64,000 nt of DNA from Pristionchus mayeri (lineage: Eukaryota > Nematoda > Chromadorea > Rhabditida > Neodiplogasteridae): assembly GCA_036245805.1 (NCBI GenBank), contig BTRK01000001.1, forward strand, positions 7,874,001 to 7,938,000, in the 5' to 3' direction. The position numbers and the translations under genes were made by a program. Each line of letters begins with the position of its first letter. Position 1 is the first letter of the stretch. The notes below the pieces were generated by a model, which saw only the letters and a list, made by a program, of their open reading frames with translations, ran no database searches and had not been told where the DNA came from. Shown piece by piece: positions 22,938-35,314 of the stretch.

Positions 22938-23842
22938 ATGACGGAAGGACGCAAACAACTCGCTTCGGAGTCTCGCAGCGACACTTCCAGCACCAAGCAG
23001 GTCAGGCATCAACAACCTTGGCGCTACAGTACCCCTCACTAAGGTTTTAGCACATCCCTGGATATTAGTGATCTTAGCGGAATTTCAATGGTAGAAGCTG
23101 CTTGAAGGTGCATCCAAGCCGACTTGCCTTGTCATTTTTAAATTAACTAATGCGTATTAAGGATTAACTGTTAAGTTTAAGAGTAACTCGGGACAGAGCG
23201 AGGTTGGTGGCGGTCCGAAACCTGTGTTCGACGACAAAGTGCAATTCAGTAAGGCAGTTCGATCTTTGATCTTATGAAATTTTAAGTAGGGATGACCGAT
23301 GCGAGGTAGCGATTCCGTTACGACTCTCCCTTCTCGAATTGCGAAATCAGGCGAGGGAGAGAGCGAGATGCGTAGAGATGCGTAGCGGTATCGCTACCTC
23401 GCATCGAATGGCCATTAGGGTTCTCTTATTGGAAAATGTTTGTATCATTTTTCAGATATGTTTCACGTGCACTATACATATGACCTATATAGCGCACATG
23501 ACACATATCAGAAAATGATACAAGAATTTTCCAATAAGAGAACACTAATTGTCATCCCTAAGTTGAAGCATCTAATCCTCGATCCTCTCTTGAGTATTCT
23601 ACAACCGCGACTGTGTGATGCCCGGCCCGAGAGTCAACATGGAACAGGTCGAAGACTACGAAAACTACCTCCATGTATGTTTGTTTGTTTTTTTATGCTG
23701 TAAAAGCAACACAATAACACCAAATATAACAACAACAACAACGTTGCAGAAGTTTAAATCATACTTCGCCAGCAAGGATCCCAACACCTTCCCCGAGGGA
23801 CGCACTAAGCCCAAGAGAGTGTGCAACTGCGTTATCTCCTGA
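22938..23842 (+). CDS. Small protein with C-terminal CaaX box
   Basis: Four exons (22938-23000, 23182-23248, 23595-23674, 23750-23842) join in frame to 100 residues. The N-terminal half is polar and rich in Ser/Gly/Lys (MTEGRKQLASESRSDTSSTK). The C-terminal half (NMEQVEDYENYLHKFKSYFA, then DPNTFPEGRTK) is charged and probably helical, and ends KRVCNCVIS. C-V-I-S fits a protein prenylation CaaX box, the preceding Cys could be palmitoylated, and basic residues sit just upstream, so I infer a peripheral membrane protein. There is no signal peptide or transmembrane segment. Acceptors of exons 2 and 3 (TTTAAG, CTTGAG) are weak and chosen for frame. The intron before exon 3 holds two foldback elements. 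I do not recognise the family. Confidence 0.6.
23297..23406. mobile_element. Foldback element, CGATGCGAGGTAGCG termini
   Basis: A palindrome-like segment whose ends are inverted copies of CGATGCGAGGTAGCGAT. It lies in the intron between exons 2 and 3 of the CaaX-protein gene. An outer inverted pair TAGGGATGAC / GTCATCCCTA (23287 and 23551) brackets this and the next element, suggesting nesting. Confidence 0.65.
23420..23543. mobile_element. Palindromic MITE, GTTCTCTTATTGGAA family, copy 1
   Basis: A nearly complete 124-bp palindrome beginning GTTCTCTTATTGGAA and ending TTCCAATAAGAGAAC, with TTTCACGTGCACTATA near the centre. A second copy of the same palindrome is at 55216-55360. No coding capacity. 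Confidence 0.85.
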
Positions 23843-24916
23843 GTTGGCTACCGTACCCAAAGATACCGTATCCTGGCATTTTATTCGATGCGTTTCTCCC
23901 TTTTCTAATTAACATAGCTCTCCTCCATCCTATGAGGATAAACATGTTCAGCTTGGATTTAAGCTCTTCGCACAGCCTATGAGACCCCTTGAAGCATAAA
24001 TTCAACAGTGTGCATATGCTAAAAAGGTTGGGATGTCGTTTCTCGAACTCTAATGAGTACTTTCCCTTCTGTTCACTTCTCTCGCTTCATCATCGTCTCC
24101 TTTCTCTACTTGATATGGTAGATCAGTCGTACTTTCGTCTCCTACAATCATTCTGCTACTGTTGCATGGTTAATGTTAAAAGAAGCGCGACTATAATACA
24201 ATTTAGTACAAAATCATTGATAAAGTTACCCAACACCCTTAAAATAATCAAAATTTGCGCCCATACCTGATCACGCCTGCTCTTCTGTTTTTGATTATTC
24301 TCTCACTTTGTCGTGATCAGGCACGCGCGCAAAAATTGGCTCTGGGTAACTTTATTTCAAACGATGCTCACATTTTTAAACAAGTCTACAGATTCAGGTG
24401 ATTGATCCGACTTACTATTGTCATCTATTGATTCAGTTGCTTATTCAATACCAGACAGTAATTTTTTTCTATTTAAAACTAATATTTTGGCATTCTTATA
24501 CTCCATTTAAATCATTCTTTCCTTAATCAAGCAGAACACAATTTATCACAAACATAAGGTAGCGATATTCAAAAATAAGTGCATATCATTTAGCTTCGGA
24601 ATGCACAAAGTTGCTACAACAACACTCTCTTTCGAGCAGTTTTGGATCACAATAAACCTGGTTTCAGAAACGGGGACATGGTTGAGAATGGAAATCATGG
24701 GATAAAGATATTTAAATGGAGACCGCCCAATCAATTCAGGCAAATATACCAAACTGAACAACAAAACAATGCAGAAAATGAGGTAATCGAATGAGTATCG
24801 TTTCTATTTGGCGTATATTGTAGGCAGTCACATCTGAAATCATACAATCTTCAAAATACCTTTCTATAACTACAATACCTGTCGATTCATCACTCCATCA
24901 TCTCACTAGAAGTAGG
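23843..24916. other. Convergent intergenic region
   Basis: Lies between the 3' ends of the CaaX-protein gene (plus) and Twinkle (minus). 24232-24353 is an imperfect inverted repeat (AAAGTTACCC ... GGGTAACTTT with inner CCTGATCACG / CGTGATCAGG), probably another foldback. Otherwise AT-rich with no gene. Confidence 0.5.
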
Positions 24917-27900
24917 TCACAACTTGGACAGATCGACCATATTGAACGAGTACGTCGCAGGTTTGTAGAGCAACTCGAGCTTGTCGTTCTGCACCACCCG
25001 GCCCGTGTACCTACAGCAGAGATATCTCTCTCTCGTTCTGTGAGCCAACGGAAAATTGATCTTTGATATTTACCTATTCTTGAGAATATTCAAGAACGTG
25101 CGCCGCTTCTGAGTCACTTCGTCGAGTCGTTTCTGAAGGAAAACTCCAGTTTGGACAAAGAAATCACGAGCATGCCACTCCGAACTACCGTATGAATACC
25201 ATGTACCTGAATCGCCAGCACGTTGTCTGCCTCCTGCGTCACTCTTGCCGTCCCGCCAACATGCTGCACGTCGAGGTCGGTGTCACTCTGAAAGCAATCA
25301 TGTGGTATGTACCGTGGTGTACTTGCTAGGAAACGTCGCTTGTCCAAATTTCGACTAGGCTTCGTTATTAGTATTCGTCGTTCGCACTACTCACCTCTGT
25401 CTTGCGCGGATGCACGACGAGAGTCACGTGAACGCCATGGTCCGTCGCCAGTCGACGAAGCATTCCCACTAGACGGTCCTGGAATACTGTAGTTACAGTT
25501 ACTGTAGGTACACCGCGATGCGGCAATTAGAAATAAATGTATTATTGAAAGCCACACCACACAAGTATTCTTGCTACAGTCTATCAGCGATAACATCTAC
25601 CGTAATCCTTGATAGTGGTCTACCGTATCCCTACCGTAATCTCACCTGGACATTGAATCGATCGAAACTGCTCGCTCCCTCGTCATTCATCAGACTCATT
25701 CCCACGAGGAATTGGAGATTGTCGATGATCACGTGTTGAGTTCCCGTGGCAATCACGTGAGTCTTGATTGCCTGAAAGAAGAAGAAGATACCGTAATCCA
25801 TATGACCTCAGTAGTCCAATAAATACACGCTATCGTGTATTGATTGATACAAGATATTGAATTTATTTAGGGCTAAAGAGAAAAACGCATTGAAACAGCC
25901 CCAATCATAGTTTATATATATTCATTGTGAAACAGATTATCACCATATAGAAAAATTTCGTCAGCCGATTCGAAAAGGAAGTTATTTTTTGACCGCAATT
26001 GCGGGTAGAATTGCGAAATGCAAAACACACAGGAGTAAAGCTATTTCATGAAACACACATGCACATCGAAGTAGTGAACTTCTACATCGGCATTCCGCTC
26101 ACTCCTAACCGAACAAATCGAGATACCTACCCCTCCCCCTCCTACGGAAGGAACTTCACCAGTACCACTACCATACCTCGAAAATTTCCTTGATGTTCTT
26201 GTCCCTGAATTCGTGCTTCTTCAGCAGGGTAAACGATCCCTTTCTCTCGAATCGATCCAACCACTGCTCAAGGAGGTGATGATTCTGCACTTTCTCCAGT
26301 GGAACTCTGCAAAAACAGAAAGGGTACGGTAGCAAGGAATACGGTAAGTATGAACTGGGATATGAATGTAGAATGAGCAAACCAAAAGCAGGCATTACAC
26401 ATTTTTTATGACTGATGTCTCAAAAAATCACTAATATTCCATGGATTATATGTGACAAATTTTAGAATAATTGGGCGCCAACGCGTGAAGAAAGATCGAA
26501 ATTTTTTTTAATTCATTCAGATGGGTGGGTATCATATATATCATCATTTTTATTATTTCATTTCTTAGGCGGCTACGTAATCTATTCACATAAAAATAAA
26601 AAATAAAATATAAAAAAATACGTTTTTTGAGAAAAAGAAAAAAGTCCGAAAAATTCGAAATAAAGTCAGTTTATAATAAGCTCAGGGGCCTACCGTACAA
26701 GCTCAGTTTCCTACCGTATGCTTTTGATTTCGTTAAAGGATGAGTAAACAAACACAACACTAAATTTTTGAAGCTTTCATATGCATTGTCTAGAGCTCCA
26801 CAACGATAACAAGCACCAAAATTTTCACATTGATATATCCATTCCGAACAGTTATAGCTAGTTGGCTGGGAGCCAGATCAGGGAAAGCTCAGGGAAGGGG
26901 GCGAGATAGCACGCGACTTGAAGAGCGTGCGTCCCTAGGTGAAGCATATTCCAACCGGGCGCGCGTTAGCATTTACTCCTCCTTTAACACAGTGAAATTA
27001 AGCAGAGACTGAACCCACGACGAAATAACGGAACATAAAAGCACGATGAGACCCCGAATCGCCAGCCCTCGAAATAGCAAAACACATTCGTATGAGAGGT
27101 TTAGCAAGATAACTCCCACAGAGTTTCAAAACCAGAAAAAGTCAAAACACTAATCAAAGATCAAAGATCACTTCTTACCCTGCATACTGCACGAGTATCC
27201 ATCTCAGAATTTTCTCGTCGGGCATCTCGAAAGAGCAGAAGAGAGTACGAACCTGAAGAGGAAAGTAGTACGGTAGAGATTACTGTAACCGATGTATCAT
27301 CAATTGACCTTTATTGGGCGGCAAAAAGAATTGAATATTTATCCCATACATCACTGCAGTACAATAATTAATCGCGGCGGCACAATATAAGTCAGTACAA
27401 GAAAGCGAGAATGCGCCTGGTCTAGATTTCCTAATTCCGCAGAGTAATCATTTTATTTTCTTAGTTCCAGCTTCAAAAGCAGTGTATCCCCAGAGTGCAT
27501 TGCCCTTCCTCCTTCCCCTCACTCACCCCCTGTACACACAGATCGAGTGAGTACTCGCAGAGGAAGGTCGTCTTGCCCACTCCAGTCTGGCCTGTGAGCA
27601 CCGTCAGCTCTGCAATGGATGTATGCCTTCCTCAATGTGCTGCTGCTTTCGAAATCATCGTACCCATCCACAAAGGCATCAGAAAATCCACAAAGGCAAA
27701 ACTAAGTCTGGTCCTGACCAATAATATAATTATATTTTTTGACAAGAAAGAAGAAAGGAGACTAGCAACTCAAGGGGGCATCGCAAGAAGTCTATCTAAC
27801 GAAGTGCAAATGCACCTAGACCGATTGAGAATTGCGAAACTCTCTCATTAAACTTAAAGACACAGTGCCTAATTTGCATCGTATATGTCCGATTGCCAAA

Positions 27901-30900
27901 CTCACCGCCCGGTCGGAATCCCATCAGATATCGATTGAGTGTGTCGAAACGCTTCCACTGCAAGAAAATCGATCAATTTTAGAGAATTACCGTAGTTTCA
28001 ATAATTTTAGTAGAGAACTTTATCATAAAGTGGTCGGAAGTAATCCAATCATATCCTCGTCTACAGTAACCCTATCTACCGTATACCTGTGCCATGCCCT
28101 GCATTCGCGGCTTGCTATTGATGATCTCTTGCTTGATATCCCCACGAATGTCAGTCAATGACCTAGGGTGGAAATTATCGATACATTCGATCGATTAATA
28201 CTGGGATGGCACTATGTGGTCTCGCTATGCCTCCCTTCCTTAAGGGAGGTCGGCCTTGTTGACATGCAAAACAGACAAATGGAGAAAAACCTAAGCAACA
28301 AAGCTGAAAGTATTACTTGAATCCCGGGTTTCTGACTTGGATGGAATCTTCTTTGATGATGCGGCGAATCTCACCAATTCGATTTCGTCGCAGCAATTCG
28401 ATCGGACGGAAAACTTTCCTGAACAAATGTTACAGTTACTTGTATACTCTACATATTTTCGTTTTTCCATGTGAAATTTGTGCTGCAGTTGTATGGTGTA
28501 TTTGTCATGAAACAAAGCAAGTAATGCAAGCCACACACATTTTTTGAATTAAAACAAAGTCATAAATTCAGAAAGTAAACACGAGAATAAAGATCAAATC
28601 GTACTTGATTAGATAACATCGACTGGCGTTGAGCAGATTGGCGTAATCTCTCGCGTAGTCGAGATGTCGATGTGGGAACCAGAGGTAGATCGAGTCGAAA
28701 TCCTCCAGATACGGTATCACCTGAGAATCGATCGATAAAACTTTTTGGTGGTACGGAATAACAAAAAATATCACATTGAAGACTTCATGACAACCTACAG
28801 TAATCCCCATCTATCCTATCGTACCTGTTCATCAAGTTGTTCTCCTTTCGGCAATGATACGGTAAGTTGTCTGGATGCCTCGTAGACCGCCAGTGCGTCT
28901 CGCTCGTTAGTTGCCACGACGATCTGAGAAAAGATATATGAGCCCGTTTGCGTAAGAATCAAACAAGGTCTGGCACAGCAATTTTTCGAAAACTTGAAGA
29001 AAGGGGTTTTCGAGGGTGCTGATCACCGTGGTCAATTTAATTTTGTACCAACTCAACCGGTTAAGCCAGGCTGCAGGTAGGCTGCATCTACGTTTCTGTT
29101 GATAACTCTGCAACCAATTGAGGAATCAACTTCAAATTTGCACAGTGGGTAAATCTCATATCCATTAATCCGATTTTTGCAAAATATTTAATTTTGTAAA
29201 TTTTTAAAAATGGAAAAATATGGGTCTCGAATATAAAGTGCGGGTACCGTTAGTGAACTACATAGAAAAATGCGCAATTTTACAAGGATCATTTTTCGTA
29301 TACATAGTTGGGGAAACAAGCTGTTGTATCCGTGTCCCATATTGTGTCGTAGTAGATGGGAGAGGACGGGTAAACGCAAGGTTTATCCACAATAAATAAA
29401 ATACAGAGAGCAGAGTGAGTCACAGCTCACGAGAGAGACAAAAGCTAGACTGAATTGAGCGAGCGAGGGATACAACACTGGCGATCAGGATGAGATAATC
29501 GAGAACTGAATTATTTGTGTATATGAATATTTAAATTAGGGATTTAGCTATTATTGGGTTCCTATACAACACAAGCTTATCACTTTTTTGCTACATTCAG
29601 TTTTCCGATGAATTTCTATCACTTCGCCGCAAAGATTGAGCGGAGAGTGAGAAATGAGAATGAGTTTCATTGCAAGCTATACACCCTAATCCAATTATCT
29701 CGAGGCCATTGACGTGGAGGGTATAAACTCATTCTCATTTCTCATTTTCCGCCCAATCTACGCGGCGAAGTGAGGAAAGTTCATCATAAAACTGAATGTA
29801 GCAAAAAAGTGATAAGCTTGTTTCCCCAACTATGTATACGAAAAATGATCCTTGTAAAATTGCACTTTATATTCGAGATACATATTTTTTACATTTTTAA
29901 AAATTTATAAAATTAAATATTTTGCAAAAATCGGATTAATGGTAATGAGATTTACCCACTGTGCAAATTTGAAGTTGATTCCTCAATTGGTTGCAGAGTT
30001 ATCAACAGAAATGTAGATGCAGCCTACCTGCATCCTGGCTCAACCGGTTGAGTTGGTACAAAATGAAGTTGACCACGATGATCAGCACCCTCGAAAACCC
30101 CTTTCCTCAAGTTTTCGAAAAATTGATGTGCCAGACCCTTTAGGACTTTTTTGGATTCTTACGCAACCAGTCTCATATGAAAATGGCGTTATCCCTGATT
30201 TCCTCTGTTGCACATGCTCACTCGCCTGCCCTAACAATAGCAGGAATATAGTTGCAACAAAGATAACAGATATTCACGAAACCACTTGCGCGGTTTGCGC
30301 TTCTCTCTGGGTATATGTTCAGACTCGAGCATCAGTCTCAATATGGTCATGATCAATCGACTATATAAAAAATAAAGGACCAGAGCAGATTTTTTTAAAA
30401 AGCTTAGTGATACTTATTTTGATTGCCTTAAATTTTCAATTTTAAAGATCTTACTTTTCGATCGGAGAGCTTCGCCAACTGCAGACCGAACATTCCTGTG
30501 AATCTGAGAAAAAAAGGAGTTCATTTCCATGTGAATTTTGCAGTATAAGGAGTGCATCGGACTATTTTCACTGTAATAATATTATGCAACGTAAGCGCAG
30601 AATTGCCTCAACAGCGCCCGCTGATGCAGGTTTAGGCTAGCTTGTGCTCGCTCCGAAAGCTAAGAAGAGGAAATAATATTTTCTCGCTAAGCGCACCGAA
30701 GGATCATTTGTTCTTCTTCAACGCGATATGAATGCAACCGTTGATTTAGTGCCACAATCGAGTAAAAAATTAGAAACCATAATTCGGATTGTTTGAGAGT
30801 ACTGACGACATAAAAATGCATATGAATTAGCAGCCTTTAAGGTACACGAAACCTTTCAGTACTTCAAAGTACCCCACTATCTTTAAGGTAAGTAGCTGAC

Positions 30901-33900
30901 CTCAGTTCATCTCCAGGATAGTTCTCCTTCTCAAGCTTCTCGTTTGCACGTCGGATGAGCTTAATACCATGAGGGACTCGCTCGCGAGAGACTGCACCAC
31001 GGTATCTGAATTTATTCTTCTTAAATTTAATGCAGCTGGCGTAAATCCCTTCACAACAAATGCTATTGAGTGCTCATTAACATTGCCAATCGATGATATG
31101 GCTATCAAACGATTATTATATAAATATTAATTAATCTCCTGGCACTTATACATATATAATTTTCCCATCCTATACTACCGTATTTATGTCTCTTCTGACA
31201 TCTTATTCACCCCCTACAGTATACCTCGGAAACGCGAGTGACGGGTTGTTGTCGCTGTTGAAGTGCACGCGCATATTGAAGCGAGACAGAGTGTCCATGC
31301 TAATCGTCTGAAAGTTGACCTTTTATCTCTCGATCAAACTACAAACGCAAACCTCCATTCCCAGCCTCTTCTGCAGCTCTTTCAACTCCGTTGTCTTCCC
31401 CTTGCGGTAAACCTGAATTTGACCGTAACCCGTAATCCGTCGTGCACTCATTTCTGTTATTTCCCAAACCTCGGAAATCGGGGTCGACGTGTCCCAGATG
31501 TTCTTGATAGTCGAAGCGGAGGAAAGGGACAGAATCCTCTCGACTGGTTCCAGAGCGTCCCGAGAAGAAAGTGTCTCTTCCCTTAATATCGATTGATGAT
31601 GGGAGTACGGTAAATGAGAGAATTGTCATTGAGATAGGCATTGTCCATATCTATGATAAGCAACAAAAGTATGTTCATTGTGAGATTCCCCCCCCCCCCC
31701 CCCAGCTGCATTGTTGTTCAGTGGGGCTTACTTCAGAAAGAAAACCACGCAAGTGCCAATAGATCATGGGATTCCTGCCTACAATAAACATACAAAATTG
31801 AAGGCGAAAAATAATGAGCACAGAGAAAGGAGGTAAATCGCAAAGTAGTTAATTCAGCCATGGTCCCAGTTGTGGGTAACGACTTATCATGAGATGAGTT
31901 ATTCTACGGAAAAAGGGCTGTGTATTTTCATCTATGGGATCAGGAGTGGCCAGATAGCGGGGAATAGTGGGGGGTATGATATAAACAGGCGCACGGTAGT
32001 TAGGCATTAATTCCACTAGCAAGTAGATCTACAGTACCCGTCCATGATCCTCCTTATTCTCTCTGCTCTCTCCTCCCTCTTCTTCGTGAGCTTTTTCTCT
32101 TGTTGATCGACCAGAGCAAGTTGTGAGACATCATCGTACAAGTCCATGTCCTGAGTGCGAAAAGAAGATGGTAAGCAATCGATCGATTAAAAGATAATGC
32201 AAACAGTAAAATTACGATAGTGGTGGTTCAAGAAAATTCATTTCTACAAGGTTTAAATATGCCTTAAAAGGAGCAAAATTAACTCGAAATTTCATTGTTT
32301 CATATAATTCCTTAACATTACGATTCATGTTTCACGAATGTTACAAATTCATGAAAAATGGAGCAAAAGCAATCAGACCTCATCATTCCATCCAAAAAAG
32401 ATAAAAAACTTTCTTAATATAGACGTGAACATTTCGATCAATAGTATTCAATAATCAATAGGAACCAATACTACCGTACCTCAATGGCAGCTGCATCCAA
32501 CGTGCTACTCACTGACTCTTCCACTGCCTTCGCTTCTTCCTGGAATAAAATTTTTTTGACCTATTTCCCATTTTGGAACTTCTTCGATATTTCATTGATA
32601 GGTTCTGACAAGGTTAGTTCAGTGGAGCAGAGAAAACCCCTCCTTGTAATGGATCCGGAATTCTATATCCTTACCGTTGTCCTTCTGTCCTCTTTCTTCT
32701 CATTCTTTTCCCGTATTCGCATCTTCGTCTACAAATTGCCAATTTATTCGGAGAAAACTTTATTTATTCGTGTGTAATAAATATTTTTTAAAACCAAGAA
32801 CCCGATCTATTCAATGCATGCCCGTGGTAATCGTGTCTATTCGCCCATATAATTTTATTTGCCAATTATTTTTTAAAAACCATCCAACGTCTTCAGCTCG
32901 ATTCGCATTTGTCATGAAACCCTCTATCAAGTAGCGAAAACATTGCGTTAATTTTATTTTTTTTGTTGTTTAGAATGCAAAAACAGCCCGCATTATTGCG
33001 CGAGAATAGCAGGCATCGTTTATTAGAAGTGAAACCTCGCTCACACAGGAAAGCGATAAACGCATACGAAATTCCAAAACAAATTATGATTCTTTATTGT
33101 GATTGTATTTTAAAGAAAACAACGCGCAAATATTAGCCGAAGTGATTCGGAATTTTCCACCTTACGGTATTTCTCGAAACGGGGCTGCCAACACCCCCCC
33201 CCCCCCCCCTTGTCAGCGGAGTCTTCGTCACCCATCGCGAGCAATTACATAATCCATCATCAAACCCTCCTCCGCCAAATATTTATCGAAATCGATTAAA
33301 ATTGCACTTCACAGTTTAAAACCCGAAACTCGAACTATAATTGAGTTGAAGTTTCAGCCAGTTCACAAGACTGGCTGAAACTTCAACTCAATTGATTGTT
33401 CAGCACGCTGATGAGGGAAATATAATTAAAACTATGATGACTACCCAACATTGGAATAAATATTCCTCGTAACCTCAAAGGCAGAGAAGCTATCCGTGGT
33501 GCCGCAGGCTGTGCAGTGGACTCGCGCCGTCACAGGAGAAATCAGTGCCAGGTCCTGAAGGGGAAAAAAGATTACGGCAGAAATTCATCAATTAAAAAGT
33601 CGTTTTTGCACACGATTTGCTGTTAAAATATTTAAAATAATTGACAACTGAATCTCAACTACTGTACTCCTCGCCCTACCGTATCCCACAAACTGCTCAC
33701 CTCCTCGCCACACTCCGCGCAGCGTGTGCGCACCCACTGATTTGCCTGCAATTACGGTAGGTTAGTTATCATTTCTGGGGAGCCATAACATATTGATGAA
33801 ATATTTTTGGAAATGCTAACGATCGAAGCTCAAATCGTCCACTCGGAGAACAACACAATAAGAACTGATCGTGAAGCACAAAATCGAATGCGCATTATGA

Positions 33901-34436
33901 AACAACGAAGGCGATCTATTGAGATACTTACCAACTGTTGAACTTGGCTAAATGCTAAATAATCACATTCGCACAAAATCAAACGGCGAACAATTTTAAA
34001 ATTGTCCAATTAGAGCATTTAGTTATCAATAATCGCCCTCCACCCACCGTAATCTCGTGCGCGACTCCGATCTCCCTGAGTGTCTCCACAATCTCAGTTC
34101 GCGATGGGATTCCATCGGGGTACTGTGGCGGCTCCGGCTCCGAAATGAAGGCGTCCTGAACCGAAGTACCGTATTCACAGTTCACACCTCCTCGTTAATT
34201 TTAAAGATGTTGTTGATGTCTATTTTTACACACTTAGAACTGTAATAACAATAAATACCACTCGACCATGTTGAATGTTCAGTGCTGGAAATTGGAAAAA
34301 AACAAACACTGGGTACGGTAGTCGGAAGCACGGGCGGCGGGTGAAACCGACGTCGCTGTCCTACTGTAGTTGGCTGCAGGGCCTTCCTGGTTACGGTACC
34401 GAGCAACCGTGTCGATTGATGGCTGAGGCTCCTCAT
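24917..34436 (-). CDS. TWNK: Twinkle, mitochondrial replicative DNA helicase
   Basis: Hexameric 5'-3' helicase that unwinds mtDNA at the replication fork. Exons: 34436-34317, 34155-34048, 33745-33701, 33554-33474, 32728-32675, 32539-32480, 32150-32038, 31581-31470, 31412-31353, 31307-31225, 31005-30901, 30503-30455, 28923-28825, 28720-28605, 28418-28317, 28162-28087, 27957-27906, 27609-27527, 27252-27179, 26306-26177, 25771-25646, 25478-25395, 25287-25207, 25132-25074, 25010-24917. They join in frame to 721 residues (human 684). Residues 1-40 are Arg-rich without acids, a mitochondrial presequence. C85xxC88 and C105xxC108 form a zinc-ribbon. [20 protein letters not shown] marks the TOPRIM-like part, GQTGVGKTT (Lys 491) is Walker [10 protein letters not shown] (Asp 591) Walker B, and [10 protein letters not shown] lies near the end. 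The acceptor of exon 8 (ATTAAG) is weak. A TTGCAG 28 nt before the ATG may be the trans-splice site. Confidence 0.93.
26732..26988. mobile_element. MITE, GTTAAAGGAGGAGTAAA family, copy 2
   Basis: TIRs CGTTAAAGGATGAGTAAA and TTTACTCCTCCTTTAAC bound 257 bp without coding capacity, inside the Twinkle intron between exons at 27179 and 26306. The same family as 11851-12106. Confidence 0.8.
28935..30180. mobile_element. 1.25-kb foldback transposon in a Twinkle intron
   Basis: The outer arms (28935-29317 and about 29815-30180) are long inverted repeats, including GATTTACCCACTGTGCAAAT and GAACAACCGG-type AACTCAACCGGTT segments. A second inverted pair (29571-29690 and 29700-29820, core CACTTTTTTGCTACATTCAG) continues the hairpin towards the centre. 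The left half carries about 250 bp with no counterpart, bounded by GTTGTATCC and GGATACAAC, which looks like a later insertion. No transposase is visible. Confidence 0.85.
31686..31703. repeat. Poly-C tract
   Basis: A C homopolymer of about 16-18 bases in a Twinkle intron. Similar tracts are at 7014-7029, 33190-33208 and 58077-58093. Confidence 0.9.
33340..33392. repeat. Perfect 23-bp hairpin
   Basis: ATTGAGTTGAAGTTTCAGCC plus AGT is followed, after the 7-nt loop TCACAAG, by its exact reverse complement. It lies in the intron between Twinkle exons 4 and 5. It may be a tiny palindromic element or a structured intron RNA; it is short for an animal microRNA precursor. Confidence 0.85.
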
Positions 34437-34464
34437 CGATCTCCACTACATACGAGTGGATTAT

Positions 34465-35314
34465 CTGCAAGTTGGTTACAATAACCATCTCCTTCAATCA
34501 ATCGATACAGCAATCACTCCGATATTTCTCTTTACAGTACTTGCTTGGGGTTACGATGTGACCCCGGTCGGATACGGTATTATCAATTAAGAACAAGCAA
34601 ATTTATCGCTGAGAAGCGAAATAGACACGAAATTAGTACAATACACCGTATTAAGAGGATTGAATGAATGGACGAGAGCAGGTTGATTCAAGTGATTACA
34701 AAGGCAATATCTGATCACAAAATAGTTATAATAGTCTCTCTACGATCGGCCGCATTGAATTACTTACCAAGAATGGAACCTGATCATAAAAATGAGAGGT
34801 ATACGATATCCTTCTAAACATCGATCTTCTCTACCATGATCTATCGTGTCCTAGCTTCTAATCAGTCACCGATCGATACAATACTCGATATGATAGCAAG
34901 GGGTTAATGGTGGGATACTGTAATCATGGGAACTTCAAACTTCGATTAGCCGCATACCGCAGGCGTCAAAACATGGTAATAATAGCTAATAACAATAATA
35001 ACTGAGAGCGAAAAGCAGCTAGCGAAACTTTAGTGTAAAACTGTCTCGTGTCGAAAATATCGAACAAAAATCGGAAAGAAAAAATCTACCACGGCTTCAA
35101 AAATAACAACAAAAATACGCAATAATACTCTGTGCTGTCTATTTAAAAATGAGGAGTGGGGGGTTAGAGATATAATTTTGTCCTTCGCTGCCTAGTATTA
35201 TTTGACTACGAAACAAGATCAATAGTGTTCAAAAGGGGAGAGGGAGGTCGATAATTGATCAAAGATCACTCCTCTGACAAGGGAGATCATAGATCAAAGA
35301 TCAAGGATCAAAGA
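34465..35314. other. Intergenic region between TSC1 and Twinkle
   Basis: About 850 bp between the TSC1 stop and the probable Twinkle trans-splice acceptor, both genes on the minus strand. Contains several CTACCGTA/TACGGTA motifs and AT-rich tracts. It is longer than the roughly 100-bp spacers typical of nematode operons, so co-transcription is possible but not indicated. Confidence 0.4.

Noticed and set aside
33340..33392. MicroRNA precursor
   Set aside because: The stem is perfect but only 23 bp with a 7-nt loop, too short for a normal precursor, and there is no sign of conservation.
34279..34497. Alternative frame for the first Twinkle exon (ORF reading [14 protein letters not shown])
   Set aside because: The chosen frame gives an acid-free Arg-rich presequence and a phase-0 donor that joins the next exon; the alternative gives neither.
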